Shown in pieces: positions 35,394 to 45,693 of a DNA stretch of 64,000 nucleotides. The first letter of the stretch is position 1, and each line of letters starts with the position of its first letter. Origin of the DNA: Pseudomonadales bacterium (GTDB lineage Bacteria; Pseudomonadota; Gammaproteobacteria; Pseudomonadales; Pseudohongiellaceae); assembly GCA_024234365.1 (NCBI GenBank), contig JACKOK010000001.1, positions 372,001-436,000 of the forward strand. The letters run 5' to 3'. A program made the translations under genes and the position numbers. The notes beneath the pieces were generated by a model. The model was not told the DNA's origin, did no database searches, and worked only from the letters and a program-made list of their open reading frames with translations.

Positions 35394-36035
35394 ATGACGA
35401 CTTCGACAACACAGAGTGCTAATGGATCAGAGGATACGATTGCTCTGTTTCCCCTGAAATCCGTGTTGTTCCCGAAGGGACGTCTGCCGCTGCAGATTTT
35501 TGAGCAGCGCTATCTCAACCTGGTGACACACTGCCTGCGCAGCAATACCGGCTTCGGTGTCTGTCTGTTGCGTGAGGGCGAGGAAGTGATGCGGCCAGGC
35601 ACCCACCAGCAGGTTCACCGTACGGGCACGCTGGCGCGCATCGTGGACTGGGACCAGCTGCCCAACGGCTTGCTGGGCATCACCGTGGAGGGGGAGCGCA
35701 AGTTCGAGGTGGAGGACTGCCATTACGATGAGCGCCAGTGGCTGATGGCACGCGTCCGGTACAGCGCTACGGACTACGCCGGGGAGGCGCCGCTGGAGGT
35801 GGATGATGAGCAGGAAGCGCTGGTGGATCTGGTGGAGCAGCTGGTCAGCCATCCGGTCATCAACAGGCTGGGCATGAACATCGCCTACCATGATTTACGG
35901 GAACTGGGCTGGCGCTTGAGCGAACTGGTGCCTCTGAGCCTGGAGCGCAAGCAGGCACTGCTGGAGCTTGACGATCCCTATCAGCGCATCCGCGATATTG
36001 AAGCGCTGCTGCACCGCCTGATGGACGAGTCCTGA
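35394..36035 (+). CDS. LON substrate-binding-domain protein
   Basis: The 213-residue protein consists of the N-terminal domain of Lon only: IALFPLKSVLFPKGRLPLQIFEQRY, NTGFGVCLLREGEEV, GTLARIVDWDQLPNGLLGIT and a helical end (ELGWRLSELVPLSLERKQALLEL). It has no ATPase or protease domain, like other family members of similar length. Role unknown, probably protein binding. Close to mpl and probably co-transcribed. Confidence 0.88.
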   Translation: MTTSTTQSANGSEDTIALFPLKSVLFPKGRLPLQIFEQRYLNLVTHCLRSNTGFGVCLLREGEEVMRPGTHQQVHRTGTLARIVDWDQLPNGLLGITVEGERKFEVEDCHYDERQWLMARVRYSATDYAGEAPLEVDDEQEALVDLVEQLVSHPVINRLGMNIAYHDLRELGWRLSELVPLSLERKQALLELDDPYQRIRDIEALLHRLMDES

Positions 36036-36095
36036 GCGGGTGGATTCCGGGGCGACGACTGCTTCATAATGCCCCTGTGAACGAGGGAGACAACA

Positions 36096-36281
36096 ATGCT
36101 GGAACGTTGGCTGATCACCAGTAACTGGACTCAGGAGCAATGGCTGGTTTTCAGTATCATTGCCTTTGTCGTGGTGGCCGTCATTGTCATCATGTTTCGC
36201 CTGTACGCAATTGCCCGCATGGCCACGCGCAAGCGTGAGAGACCAAATCTGCGGGTGGCCCGCCGCCTGCGGCGACGTTAG
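36096..36281 (+). CDS. Small single-span membrane protein
   Basis: The 61-residue product has one membrane segment (WLVFSIIAFVVVAVIVIMF, residues 16-34) followed by a strongly basic cytoplasmic tail (RKRERPNLRVARRLRRR). GAGGGAGA lies 7 nt before the ATG. The size and clean ribosome site make a real gene likely; no family recognised. Its last 4 bp overlap the end of the next, convergent small gene. Confidence 0.65.
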   Translation: MLERWLITSNWTQEQWLVFSIIAFVVVAVIVIMFRLYAIARMATRKRERPNLRVARRLRRR

Positions 36282-36433
36282 AGCAGGGTTCTGTCGAGAA
36301 TAAAGGCAGTCGCGGCGATAAACACGATCACCCCCAGCAGAAACCCGATGAGGCCAAACAGGCGAAAGGGTCTCTGGCCCGGAGGGTAGAGGCCGGTCTG
36401 GTCGTATTCGCGATCGTCGTCTGTGTTACTCAT
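36278..36433 (-). CDS. Small single-span membrane protein
   Basis: The 51-residue product has an acidic N-terminus (MSNTDDDREYDQTGLY), a PPGQRPFRLFG linker and one membrane span (GLIGFLLGVIVFIAATAFIL). I start at 36433; an in-frame ATG 36 nt upstream is less likely. No family recognised. It is tail-to-tail with the preceding basic membrane protein. Confidence 0.55.
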   Translation of the reverse strand: MSNTDDDREYDQTGLYPPGQRPFRLFGLIGFLLGVIVFIAATAFILDRTLL

Positions 36434-36501
36434 GAGTGTATCTCTACAGGTGCCGGAGGTTCGGCGCAATCATCAATCGGTCAGCAAACGGATGTAAACG
36501 G

Positions 36502-37338
36502 GTGCCAGTCAGAACTTTCATTGCAGCAATCCTGCTGTCCTGTTGGCTACTGCCCAGTGGCAGTGCCCATGCCATTGTCATGCGGCATGATACTGGATAC
36601 GCGCGATACCTTGCCAGCGAAACCAGTTTCCCTGCCGTGTTCTGGCTGGAGCAGCGCTCTGCGCGCAAGGTTTGCGTGGCAACGCTGATCGATCCCCAGT
36701 GGGCTCTCACGGCAGCCCACTGCGTGGAGGAGACCGCCATGCAGGGCTATATCGAGCGTGCCGGGGAGTATGTGGTGACGATTGCCGGTGCCATGCGAGG
36801 GATCGATGCGGTGGTGCTGCACCCCAATTATGCCTTCCGCTATGACGAGGCGCGCGCGAGTGAGGAGGTGGACCTGGCTTTGTTGCATCTGAGCGAGCCC
36901 GTGCAGATTCCCCAGGGCATGCCCCTGTACCGTGAGCGCGATGAACTGAATCGCGTGGTGACACTGTTGGGTTGGGGCTTTTCGGGGCTCGGGACAACGG
37001 GCATACAGCATGACGATGGGCGTTTTCGCAAGGCACAGAACCGCATATCCGAGATTCGCGGGCGCCTGCGCTTCGATTTTGATGACCCGCGCCGCCCGGG
37101 CAATCAGGCCGTGCCTCTGGAGGGTTTGCCGGGCCTGGGTGACAGCGGCGGGCCCGCCCTGCTGGAAACCACAGAGGGGTGGCGGCTTGCCGGTATTGCC
37201 ATCGGCGAGATCGCCCCGCACGAGGCTCCGCCCGGTGTGCAGGGCTTGTACGGTGCAACGGGCGTCTACGAGCGCGTGTCGGATCACCTGGACTGGATTG
37301 ACGCGGTGATCGCTCAGAGCAAGGCTGCCGACGATTAA
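36502..37338 (+). CDS. Exported trypsin-like serine protease (S1 family)
   Basis: The 278-residue protein has a signal peptide (FIAAILLSCWLLPSGSAHA) and the chymotrypsin-fold triad: His73 in LTAAHCVEE, Asp124 in EEVDLALLHLS and Ser215 in GLGDSGGPALL. The GTG at 36502 puts the signal peptide at the N-terminus, but the ribosome site is weak and the in-frame ATG at 36436 remains possible. The end overlaps the convergent YdcF-type gene by 4 bp. Substrate unknown. Confidence 0.85.
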   Translation: MPVRTFIAAILLSCWLLPSGSAHAIVMRHDTGYARYLASETSFPAVFWLEQRSARKVCVATLIDPQWALTAAHCVEETAMQGYIERAGEYVVTIAGAMRGIDAVVLHPNYAFRYDEARASEEVDLALLHLSEPVQIPQGMPLYRERDELNRVVTLLGWGFSGLGTTGIQHDDGRFRKAQNRISEIRGRLRFDFDDPRRPGNQAVPLEGLPGLGDSGGPALLETTEGWRLAGIAIGEIAPHEAPPGVQGLYGATGVYERVSDHLDWIDAVIAQSKAADD

Positions 37339-38147
37339 TCCGTGCAGCCCCCGGGGCCGGGCAGCAGCTGGGATGTCTTGCCTGTCAGATAATAGGCCAG
37401 CAGGCCCACCCATTCATGGCTCGCCTCGCGCAAATCCAGCAGATGTTCCGCAAAGCGCAGCTCCAGCCGCCACAGTGCTCCCCGTGTGCTGCGAAAGTCC
37501 ACGGGGACGGGCGTGACCTGCCACTGCAGCGCACAGAATACCCCGATGGAGCGGGGCATATGGGCGGCGGAGGTGACCAACAGCCACTGCTCCTGTGGGC
37601 GTGGGGCCAGCAAGGCCTTGCTCATCCGTGCATTTTCCCAGGTATTGCGCGATTCGGTTTCCAGCAGGACATCCCGTGTGCCCAGCCCAGCCTGTTGCAT
37701 CAGAGCGGGGATGCTGTCGGTTTCCTTCATGTGCTGGCCGAGCAGTGTCCCGCTTCCCCCTGTGACCAGCAGCTTTGCCTGGGGGTAGTGCCGGGCCAGG
37801 GAAGTGAACATCTCCCAGCGCTCTGCCGCGTTGTTCATTTGTACCTGTTGCCAGGCGGCGCTGCGCGAGGGTTCAACATAACCGCCAAGCACGAGGATGC
37901 CGTCCACCTGCGCAGGCAGCTCCCGGGGTGCAAAGCGGGATTCGAGCGGGGCATACAGCCATTCCCCCACGGGGAAGCAGGCGATTATCAGCGTCATCAG
38001 CACACACAGACCCAGCAGCAGGCGGCCTGCGCGGCGCAAGCCGAAAAGAATCAGCGCATAGGCGGCCAGCAGCAGGATCAGCAGCAGGCTGTCGGGGGAG
38101 ATCAATGCCCAGATCAGTTTCGAGGCCCAGAAAAACAAAGTGTCCAT
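37335..38147 (-). CDS. YdcF/ElyC-family membrane protein (DUF218)
   Basis: The 270-residue protein has two N-terminal membrane segments (LLLILLLAAYALILFGL, LLLGLCVLMTLIIACFPVG) and a periplasmic DUF218 domain: DGILVLGGYVEPSRS, KLLVTGGSGTLLG, ETESRNTWENARMSK and LLVTSAAHMPRSIGVF. Relatives (ElyC, SanA) act in envelope integrity and undecaprenyl-phosphate-linked sugar metabolism. Start at 38147. Confidence 0.88.
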   Translation of the reverse strand: MDTLFFWASKLIWALISPDSLLLILLLAAYALILFGLRRAGRLLLGLCVLMTLIIACFPVGEWLYAPLESRFAPRELPAQVDGILVLGGYVEPSRSAAWQQVQMNNAAERWEMFTSLARHYPQAKLLVTGGSGTLLGQHMKETDSIPALMQQAGLGTRDVLLETESRNTWENARMSKALLAPRPQEQWLLVTSAAHMPRSIGVFCALQWQVTPVPVDFRSTRGALWRLELRFAEHLLDLREASHEWVGLLAYYLTGKTSQLLPGPGGCTD

Positions 38148-38220
38148 AGGGTTGCCGGGTTGCCTGTTTGGGCCGATCATCATACAGGCTGCTCCGGTGC
38201 GCTGCACGAATGCGCTGACT

Positions 38221-38249
38221 TTGTGTAAGCGTCAGCGACTTGCTACTAT
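38221..38249 (+). promoter_or_regulatory. Likely sigma-70 promoter of the Prx5 gene
   Basis: TTGTGT (38221-38226) and TACTAT (38244-38249) are 17 nt apart and read toward the peroxiredoxin start 88 bp downstream. Confidence 0.45.
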
Positions 38250-38336
38250 CCCGGGCACGAACATTCGGGGCAGGGCGTGAATACAAACGCCCACCCCACA
38301 GACCGAACCGACCCCGTATTTTGTGGAGACTCAAAC

Positions 38337-38816
38337 ATGGCAATCGCAATTGGCGATAAAATTCCCGCAGCATCACTCAAGATCATGGGCGACAAGGGCC
38401 CTCAGGATATCTCGACCGGGGAGATTTTCCCGGGCAAAAAAGTCGTCCTGTTTGCCGTACCCGGCGCATTCACTCCGGGTTGCACGGTGACACATCTGCC
38501 AGGCTTTGTTGTACTGGCTGACAAGATTAAGGACAAGGGAGTGGATACCATTGCCTGTGTGGCGGTAAACGACGCCTTTGTCATGGATGCCTGGGGAAAG
38601 ACCCAGAATGCCGACGAGATTCTCATGCTGGGCGATGGTAACGGCAGCTTTACCCGTGCACTGGGGCTGGAACTGGATGCGACAGGGTTTGGCATGGGCA
38701 CGCGTAGCAGACGTTATGCCATGATTATTGAGGATGGTGTTGTCAGCTATCTCGGGGTGGAACCCGCAGGGGATATCGGCGTCAGTTCGGCCACTGCGGT
38801 GCTCGAACAACTCTGA
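38337..38816 (+). CDS. Peroxiredoxin of the Prx5 type
   Basis: The 159-residue protein has VVLFAVPGAFTPGCTVTHLPGF with the peroxidatic Cys49, and DEILMLGDGNGSFTRALGL, as in glutaredoxin- or glutathione-dependent Prx5 enzymes. No fused glutaredoxin domain. GGAGAC lies near the ATG at 38337. It reduces hydroperoxides in the cytoplasm; the electron donor is not evident from neighbours. Confidence 0.92.
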   Translation: MAIAIGDKIPAASLKIMGDKGPQDISTGEIFPGKKVVLFAVPGAFTPGCTVTHLPGFVVLADKIKDKGVDTIACVAVNDAFVMDAWGKTQNADEILMLGDGNGSFTRALGLELDATGFGMGTRSRRYAMIIEDGVVSYLGVEPAGDIGVSSATAVLEQL

Positions 38817-38874
38817 TCAGCAGTGCCACCGCGCTGACGGAGGCAGCGTTGCGCGGTGGTAGCAAGGAGGATTT

Positions 38875-39555
38875 TTGACTAAATCGCTAGTGTCAGCGAC
38901 CTCGTCGTCTGGGTTGTCCGAGGACTGTCCGGTGCATGGTGACACCTGCCCCTTTGCGGACAAGCTGGAGGTGTTGCAACAGGAGATCAAACAGCTCAAT
39001 ACCCAGGTTCGCATCGATGAGCTGACCGGCCTGTACAATTATCGCCATTTTCTGCAATCCATCGATCTGGAAATGGAGCGCAGCCGCCGCTCCGGCCATC
39101 CGGTGTCCCTTGTCATCATGGATCTGGATCACTTCAAATCCTTCAACGACCGCTGGGGGCACGAGGCCGGTAATCAGGCTCTGGTTCATATTGCCCGCAT
39201 TCTGCGCAATTCCCTCAGACGCCTGGATATTCCCTGTCGCTACGGTGGCGAGGAGTTCGCCATCATCCTCCCGGGTACTCCCCTGCATGCCGCCATCAAG
39301 CTGGCGGATCGTCTGCGCCTGCGTATCGCGGAATCTGTGCTGCACCTGGACAATCAGGCGCTGACGGTAACCGCCAGTTTTGGTGTGGACTGCATGAAAA
39401 GCACGGAGCGCATAGACGTTCCCGGTTTCGTTGCGCGCGCGGATCACTGGCTCTATGAGGCGAAGAAGGTCGGGCGCAACAGCGTGCGGCATGCGCCGGA
39501 TCGTCCCGAAACCCATGTCAGCAAGGACGAGCGCGATCTGTTGCTGGGGGACTGA
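38875..39555 (+). CDS. Diguanylate cyclase (GGDEF domain) with a short Cys-containing N-terminus
   Basis: The 226-residue protein makes c-di-GMP from GTP. It has a short N-terminal part with Cys18, His21 and Cys25 (EDCPVHGDTCPFADK), a coiled-coil stretch (LEVLQQEIKQLNTQVRIDEL), and a GGDEF domain with GGEEF at 124-128 and the inhibitory I-site RRLD at 115-118, exactly five residues before it. No membrane or PAS domain. It starts with TTG at 38875, four bases after a perfect AAGGAGG. Confidence 0.92.
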   Translation: MTKSLVSATSSSGLSEDCPVHGDTCPFADKLEVLQQEIKQLNTQVRIDELTGLYNYRHFLQSIDLEMERSRRSGHPVSLVIMDLDHFKSFNDRWGHEAGNQALVHIARILRNSLRRLDIPCRYGGEEFAIILPGTPLHAAIKLADRLRLRIAESVLHLDNQALTVTASFGVDCMKSTERIDVPGFVARADHWLYEAKKVGRNSVRHAPDRPETHVSKDERDLLLGD

Positions 39556-39559
39556 ATCC

Positions 39560-40207
39560 TCACGCCGGAATACTGTCCACTTCTCGGGCCAGGTGGTGCA
39601 GGATCGCGGCGGTGGCTCCCCAGATGCGATAACCATCGTGATACATCTCCAGCGTCTCTCGCTGTGCTCCCTGCCATTGTATGGTTTTGCGCTGGTATTG
39701 CCGGGTGTCGAGCGCCAGTGGCAAAGGAAGCTGGAAGATTTGCGCAACCTCTCCCGGAGAGGGCACCAGGGGTGTCTGTGAGGACAGCAGGCCCACAACA
39801 GGTGTGACGCAATACCCTGACGGCATCAGCAGTTCTCCCAGGCGTCCGATGATGCGCACCGCATCCGCCGGCAAACCAATTTCCTCTTTGCTCTCCCGCA
39901 GGGCCGTGTGCACGGGGCCGGCATCGCCCGGGTCTTGCCTGCCCCCCGGAAACGCGACCTGCCCGGGGTGGCTGCTGAGATGTTCGGTACGCAGGGTGAG
40001 AACGATGGCGGGTATGTCCAGGTCGGTGATGACCGGAATCAGCACCGCCGCCTGGCGGAACTGCCCGCCGGGGAGTTCACGGGCGTGCTCAAGCCGGTTG
40101 ATGTCTTGATCGGGATGCTGAATGGGGCGGCGCTCAAAGGCCTGCGTCTGTTTGAAGAAACGCAGCAGTTTCTGCAGAGTCGGGTCCTTGTCCTCAGGCG
40201 CTGTCAT
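39560..40207 (-). CDS. nudL: CoA pyrophosphatase (NUDIX, NudL type)
   Basis: The 215-residue protein has HLSSHPGQVAFPGGRQDPGD followed by ALRESKEEIGL, the NudL-specific form of the NUDIX box, and MPSGYCVTPVVGLL. Relatives cleave CoA and its derivatives to phosphopantetheine and 3',5'-ADP. Convergent with the diguanylate cyclase (4 bp between ends). Confidence 0.88.
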   Translation of the reverse strand: MTAPEDKDPTLQKLLRFFKQTQAFERRPIQHPDQDINRLEHARELPGGQFRQAAVLIPVITDLDIPAIVLTLRTEHLSSHPGQVAFPGGRQDPGDAGPVHTALRESKEEIGLPADAVRIIGRLGELLMPSGYCVTPVVGLLSSQTPLVPSPGEVAQIFQLPLPLALDTRQYQRKTIQWQGAQRETLEMYHDGYRIWGATAAILHHLAREVDSIPA

Positions 40208-40223
40208 GGCGGGTCCGTAACGT

Positions 40224-40256
40224 AAAAGGCCCGATGTGTTCGAGACACACCGGGCC
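40224..40256 (-). terminator. Rho-independent terminator after the TonB-dependent receptor
   Basis: On the minus strand GGCCCG-g-TGTGT and ACACA-t-CGGGCC pair around a 5-nt loop and are followed by TTTT. It lies 28 bp after the receptor stop codon. The T-run is short, so strength is uncertain. Confidence 0.65.
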
Positions 40257-40284
40257 CTGTCGTGAAGGCAGTGCTCGCTGCCTC

Positions 40285-42441
40285 CTAGTTGAACTTCCAG
40301 TTCACGGAGAAGAACGCGCGCAGCGGCTCCCCGGTGAAATAGCGGTCGTTGCCGAAAGCAAAGTCCGCACGTTCGGCATATTTTTCATCCGTCAGGTTGA
40401 GGATGTTCAGCGCCAGCGTGAGGTCTTCTCGCACCTGCCAACGGGTACGCAGATTGTAGATATCGTGCCCGTCGTAGCGGTTCAGGTTCTCCGGGTTGCT
40501 GTAGTAGGGGCCTGAGTCCACTACTTCCAGTTCGGTGAAGAGATTGGCCATGGGCTGCCAGCGCAGCTGGAAGCTGCCGAAGCGGCGCGGTGCCGTGTCC
40601 ACATCGTTGCCGTTGATGTTCACGCCGCCGGAGAACTGATCGTTCTCGTAGGTGTGACGGGCAAAATTGTAGGCCCCGGAGATGCGCCACTGTTCGTTCA
40701 GATCGAGTGCGCCGGACAGTTCCAGGCCACGGTGCTTCGTGTGGCTGTCGTTGAGATTGATCCGGCTGCTGTCGGTGATGATCTCATTGTCCTTGTCCAT
40801 GTAATAGGCAGTGACGGCGTATTGCCAGGCGTCCGCTGCCCCTTCCATGCCGATCTCCGCGCTGTCGATTTCCACGGCATCCAGGTCGGCAACGCTCTGC
40901 GTGTTCTGCAGGCGATACAGCTCGGTGGCCTGCGGAGCACGGTAGCCCTTGTTCAGGCGCAACTGTACGTTGTGGTTGTCGTTGAGCTGGTAGCGCAGGG
41001 CAAACTTGGGTGCCCAGTTGCCGAAGCTGTCGGAACGATCGGCCGGACGGTTGTAACGGCAGCCACCCATGGCACAGGGAACCCCGTTGTCCTTGGTGCG
41101 ACCGTCAATCATGCGGTTGTCGTAGTCATACTCCATACGCTCATAGCGCAGCCCCAGGGAGATGTCCCAGCCGTTGTCCCAGTAGCGCTGGAAGTGGGCA
41201 AAGGGCGCAAGCTGAGTGGCATCGACATCGTAGTCGTAGTGCTTGCCAACCGGCGTGGTCGCCACCAGGAAGGCGGAACCCACGGTCGGGAAACGCTGTT
41301 CCTGCAGCAGGGAGCCCTGGGTCACTTCGGCATCAAGACCGAAGGACAGCATGGTGTTGTCGTCCAGATCCTTGTAGCTGGCAAATTGCAGGCCCAGGCT
41401 TTCGTGCTGGTTGTCTTCCGTGGGAGCACCCGGCAGGAAGTGCTGGATGAAGTTCAGGTCCGCCTTGCGGTAATAGGGTGTCGCCACCAGTTCCCAGCCG
41501 TTGTTCAGCGTCTTGCTGATGCGGGTCCAGGCGCGGAAGCTCTGGTTGTCGCGGTAGGCTTCCGGGTTGGGATTGGTGTCACGCAGGGCATCGTCCTTGT
41601 AGGCATCGGTGCCCAGTACATAGCCGGCGGTTTCCTGGTTCAGGTTGGTGAAGGTGAAGCCCCCGTCCAGGAACACGCCATTGGCGCTCTGGTACTGGTA
41701 ACGCCAGGACAGCTTCTGCTGATCAAAGCCGCTGTCATCATGGTAGCCCTTCTCGCTGGTGCCATTGACCAGGAACATGTGCTTGAAGTTGCCGTAGTCC
41801 ATGCCCAGCGAGGCATTGGCGCGCGTGGTGCCACGCGGGCCGGCTTCCAGGGTGATGTCGCCGCCCTCACGCGGGTCCGGCAGTACCACGTTGATCATGC
41901 CGTGTACGGCATTGGAGCCGTAATAGGCGGTTGCCGGGCCACGAATGACCTCAATGCGGGCTGCGTTTTCGCTGTTGGCATCAAACAGTTCGTTGACGTT
42001 GCAGAAACCGGCGGCACGCAGCGGAATGCCCTGTTCTGCCAGCAGGAAGGCGCCACAGGCCCCCGCCCCGGTCAGCACGGGAGAACGGATGGACAGCAGG
42101 CTTTCCTGACCGTTGCCACGGTTGATGTTGACCCCGGCTACGCGGTTGGCCGCTTCCTGGATGTGCTGATGGGAGATCAGGGTCAATTCGTCCTGGGACA
42201 GCACACCAACGCTGGCGTTGACGTTGGCCAGGGATTCGGGACGTCGTGTGGAGGACGTCACCATGATTTCTTCAATGGCGCGCTGTTCGGAGCTGGACTG
42301 CGCGAGCAGCGCGGGACTGCTGATGACCGACATGGCGGCGGCACAGGACAGAACGAGCAGGCGGGGAGTAAAACTACCCGGGCCCTTGTTTGTTACTGTC
42401 CGCTCGACATGACGGGACAACATCTTTGTGTGGGTGTTCAA
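40285..42441 (-). CDS. TonB-dependent outer membrane receptor
   Basis: The 718-residue protein has a signal peptide (RLLVLSCAAAMSVISSPALLAQ), a TonB-box-like segment (IEEIMVTSSTRRPESLA), a plug domain (about residues 75-190: GVNINRGNGQESLLSIRS, ARIEVIRGPATAYYGSNAVHG) and a long beta-barrel ending FFSVNWKFN. Two cysteine pairs occur in the plug and barrel (GACGAF, CNVNEL). The ligand is not evident. I prefer the TTG at 42441, nine bases after AGGGAG; the ATG at 42423 lacks a ribosome site. It stands alone. Confidence 0.88.
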   Translation of the reverse strand: MNTHTKMLSRHVERTVTNKGPGSFTPRLLVLSCAAAMSVISSPALLAQSSSEQRAIEEIMVTSSTRRPESLANVNASVGVLSQDELTLISHQHIQEAANRVAGVNINRGNGQESLLSIRSPVLTGAGACGAFLLAEQGIPLRAAGFCNVNELFDANSENAARIEVIRGPATAYYGSNAVHGMINVVLPDPREGGDITLEAGPRGTTRANASLGMDYGNFKHMFLVNGTSEKGYHDDSGFDQQKLSWRYQYQSANGVFLDGGFTFTNLNQETAGYVLGTDAYKDDALRDTNPNPEAYRDNQSFRAWTRISKTLNNGWELVATPYYRKADLNFIQHFLPGAPTEDNQHESLGLQFASYKDLDDNTMLSFGLDAEVTQGSLLQEQRFPTVGSAFLVATTPVGKHYDYDVDATQLAPFAHFQRYWDNGWDISLGLRYERMEYDYDNRMIDGRTKDNGVPCAMGGCRYNRPADRSDSFGNWAPKFALRYQLNDNHNVQLRLNKGYRAPQATELYRLQNTQSVADLDAVEIDSAEIGMEGAADAWQYAVTAYYMDKDNEIITDSSRINLNDSHTKHRGLELSGALDLNEQWRISGAYNFARHTYENDQFSGGVNINGNDVDTAPRRFGSFQLRWQPMANLFTELEVVDSGPYYSNPENLNRYDGHDIYNLRTRWQVREDLTLALNILNLTDEKYAERADFAFGNDRYFTGEPLRAFFSVNWKFN

Positions 42442-42513
42442 TTCTGTTCTCTCCCTTGTTTTTGTGGGTTTTTCGCTGGCGCAATATAGCACAGAAGCCC
42501 CAGTCAGTGGTGA

Positions 42514-43593
<1,080 letters not shown>

Positions 43594-43704
43594 ACCCGGG
43601 CCTGGCAAGTGTGCTTTCTTGGGCGAAGCGAGTTCGCTCTTTCCCCGGCGCGCCATATCCTTATAATGTCGCCCCTGCCAATTCACTCAGAATCAGGACT
43701 CACT

Positions 43705-44196
43705 ATGACAGACATCATCGGCAAACACTCCGTCGTGGAGATTCACTACACGCTCAAGAACGCAGACGGAGAAGTCCTGGACTCTTCGGCAGGGGGCGAG
43801 CCCCTGATGTATCTGCACGGTACTCATGGCCTGATTCCCGGGCTGGAGAAAGAACTCGCAGGCAAGAAGGTCGGTGATTCCTTTCAGGCCGTCATTCCGC
43901 CGGAGCTGGCTTATGGTGAGGTCGACCCCGATCTGATCCACACCCTCGACAAGTCCATGTTCCGCGGTGTTGAGAAGATCGAACCGGGCATGGTATTTAC
44001 CGCCCAGGGCGAGCACGGCCACCAGCACATCACCGTGAAATCGGTGGATGGCGACAAGGTGACCATCGATGGCAACCACGAGATGGCGGGCCAGACCCTG
44101 CATTTCGATGTGGACGTGGTCAGTATCCGCGAGGCCACGCCGGAAGAGATCGACCACGGTCATGTGCACGCCCACGGGGATCACCATCACCATTGA
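43705..44196 (+). CDS. slyD: FKBP-type peptidyl-prolyl isomerase SlyD
   Basis: SlyD is a prolyl isomerase and chaperone that also binds nickel and assists hydrogenase and other metalloenzymes. The 163-residue protein has the split FKBP domain (VEIHYTLKNADGEVLDSS, GLIPGLEKELAGKKVGD) with the inserted IF domain between, and a His-rich C-terminus (DHGHVHAHGDHHHH) for metal binding. Start at 43705, in the small gap after the nitronate monooxygenase-like gene. Confidence 0.94.
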   Translation: MTDIIGKHSVVEIHYTLKNADGEVLDSSAGGEPLMYLHGTHGLIPGLEKELAGKKVGDSFQAVIPPELAYGEVDPDLIHTLDKSMFRGVEKIEPGMVFTAQGEHGHQHITVKSVDGDKVTIDGNHEMAGQTLHFDVDVVSIREATPEEIDHGHVHAHGDHHHH

Positions 44197-44221
44197 TGGC
44201 CTGCAAGGCGCGTATGACACT

Positions 44222-44256
44222 AAAGCCCGGACGCCTGTGCGTACCGGGCTTTGTTG
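44222..44256. terminator. Rho-independent terminator after slyD
   Basis: AAAGCCCGG and CCGGGCTTT (44222-44252) form a 9-bp stem with a 13-nt loop, followed by TGTTGTTTT on the plus strand and preceded by an A-rich end that could also serve the convergent aldehyde dehydrogenase gene. Confidence 0.75.
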
Positions 44257-44259
44257 TTT

Positions 44260-45693
44260 TCAGCCCCCGAAACCCATGATGGCCTTGGTTTCCAGAAACT
44301 CCCGGAAACCTTCCTCTCCCCATTCCCGGCCATTGCCGGACTGCTTGTAGCCGCCGAAAGGGGCGGCGAAATCCGGCCCTGCGCCGTTGATATGCACCAT
44401 GCCGGTACGCAGTCGCCGGGCTATGGCGCGGGCGTGTTCCGTCTCACCCCAGACATAGCCGGACAGGCCATAGGGAGAGTCATTGGCCTGGGCGATGGCG
44501 TCCTCCTCATCGCGGTATGTGAGAAGGGTGAGCACGGGGCCGAAGATTTCCTCGCGGGCAATCGTCATGCGGTTATTGGCGTGAGCAAAGATGGTCGGGC
44601 GCACAAAATAGCCGGTTTCACAGCCCTGCGGTTTGCCGGGGCCACCCACGATGATTTGCGCGCCTTCCTCGATGCCCTTGTGGATCAGGGCCTGAATGCG
44701 TTCGTACTGAGCCTGGCTGACGACTGGGCCCAGGCGTGTTGTGTCGCTGGCCGGGTCTCCCGGAACGGATTTCGCGGCAGCCGCCGTGGCGATGGCGATG
44801 GCCTCCTCCAGCCGTGCTTGCGGCACCAGCATGCGGGTGGGGGCGTTGCAGGACTGGCCGCTGTTGCTGAAGCAGCTCAGTACGCCCACGGTCACGGCGC
44901 GGGTGAAATCGGCGTCTTCCAGAATGATATTGGCCGATTTGCCCCCCAGCTCCAGGGTGACTTTCTTGATGGTTTCTGCCGCAGCTTTGGCCACCTCACA
45001 CCCGGCCCGGGTGGAGCCGGTGAAGGACACCAGATCGATGTCGGCGTGCGCGGCAATGGCGGCACCAACGGTAGGCCCATCGCCGTTGACAAGATTGTAG
45101 ACCCCGGCAGGCAGGCCGGCGTCCTGCAGAATTTCGCTGAGCAGACAGGCGCTGACCGGCGCCAGTTCGCTGGGCTTCAGGACCATGGTGCAGCCGGCTG
45201 CCAGCGCAGGCGCCACCTTGCAGGTGATCTGGTTCAGTGGCCAGTTCCACGGGGTGATGAAGCCGCACACGCCGATGGGCTCATGGACGATACGGGTGTT
45301 GCCCCGGCTCTCCTCGAAAGCGAAACCACGCAACAGCTTCAGGGCCGTGACAAAATGGGCCAGGCCCGCGCCGACCTGGGCGGTACGGGCAAACTGGATG
45401 GGAGCGCCCATCTCGCGGGAGATTGCCTGGGCCAGCTCTTCCGCACGGGCCTGGAGGCCGGCGATGATGCGCTCCAGTACGGCGGCACGTTCCTCCACCG
45501 GGGTCTGTGACCAGGACGGAAAGGCCTCACGGGCGGCGCTGACGGCGGCGTCCACATCTTCGGCATTGCCCAGGCTGACCTGGGCGAAAGCGCTCTCGGT
45601 GGCGGGATTGATGATGGCCAGGCGTTCGCGCTCTCCCGGCAGTTGCCACGCTCCGTTAATGAGGAATTTTGTGCAATCGATGCGCATCGTCAT
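44260..45693 (-). CDS. NAD(P)-dependent aldehyde dehydrogenase
   Basis: The 477-residue protein has the ALDH fold blocks TPWNWPLNQITCKVAPALAAG, FTGSTRAGCEVAKAAAE, the general base in LELGGKSANI, and the catalytic cysteine in CFSNSGQSCNAPTR. It ends with the dimer-contact motif PFGGYKQSGNGREWGEEGF. Substrate cannot be assigned; relatives act on broad-range aldehydes. Confidence 0.92.
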   Translation of the reverse strand: MTMRIDCTKFLINGAWQLPGERERLAIINPATESAFAQVSLGNAEDVDAAVSAAREAFPSWSQTPVEERAAVLERIIAGLQARAEELAQAISREMGAPIQFARTAQVGAGLAHFVTALKLLRGFAFEESRGNTRIVHEPIGVCGFITPWNWPLNQITCKVAPALAAGCTMVLKPSELAPVSACLLSEILQDAGLPAGVYNLVNGDGPTVGAAIAAHADIDLVSFTGSTRAGCEVAKAAAETIKKVTLELGGKSANIILEDADFTRAVTVGVLSCFSNSGQSCNAPTRMLVPQARLEEAIAIATAAAAKSVPGDPASDTTRLGPVVSQAQYERIQALIHKGIEEGAQIIVGGPGKPQGCETGYFVRPTIFAHANNRMTIAREEIFGPVLTLLTYRDEEDAIAQANDSPYGLSGYVWGETEHARAIARRLRTGMVHINGAGPDFAAPFGGYKQSGNGREWGEEGFREFLETKAIMGFGG

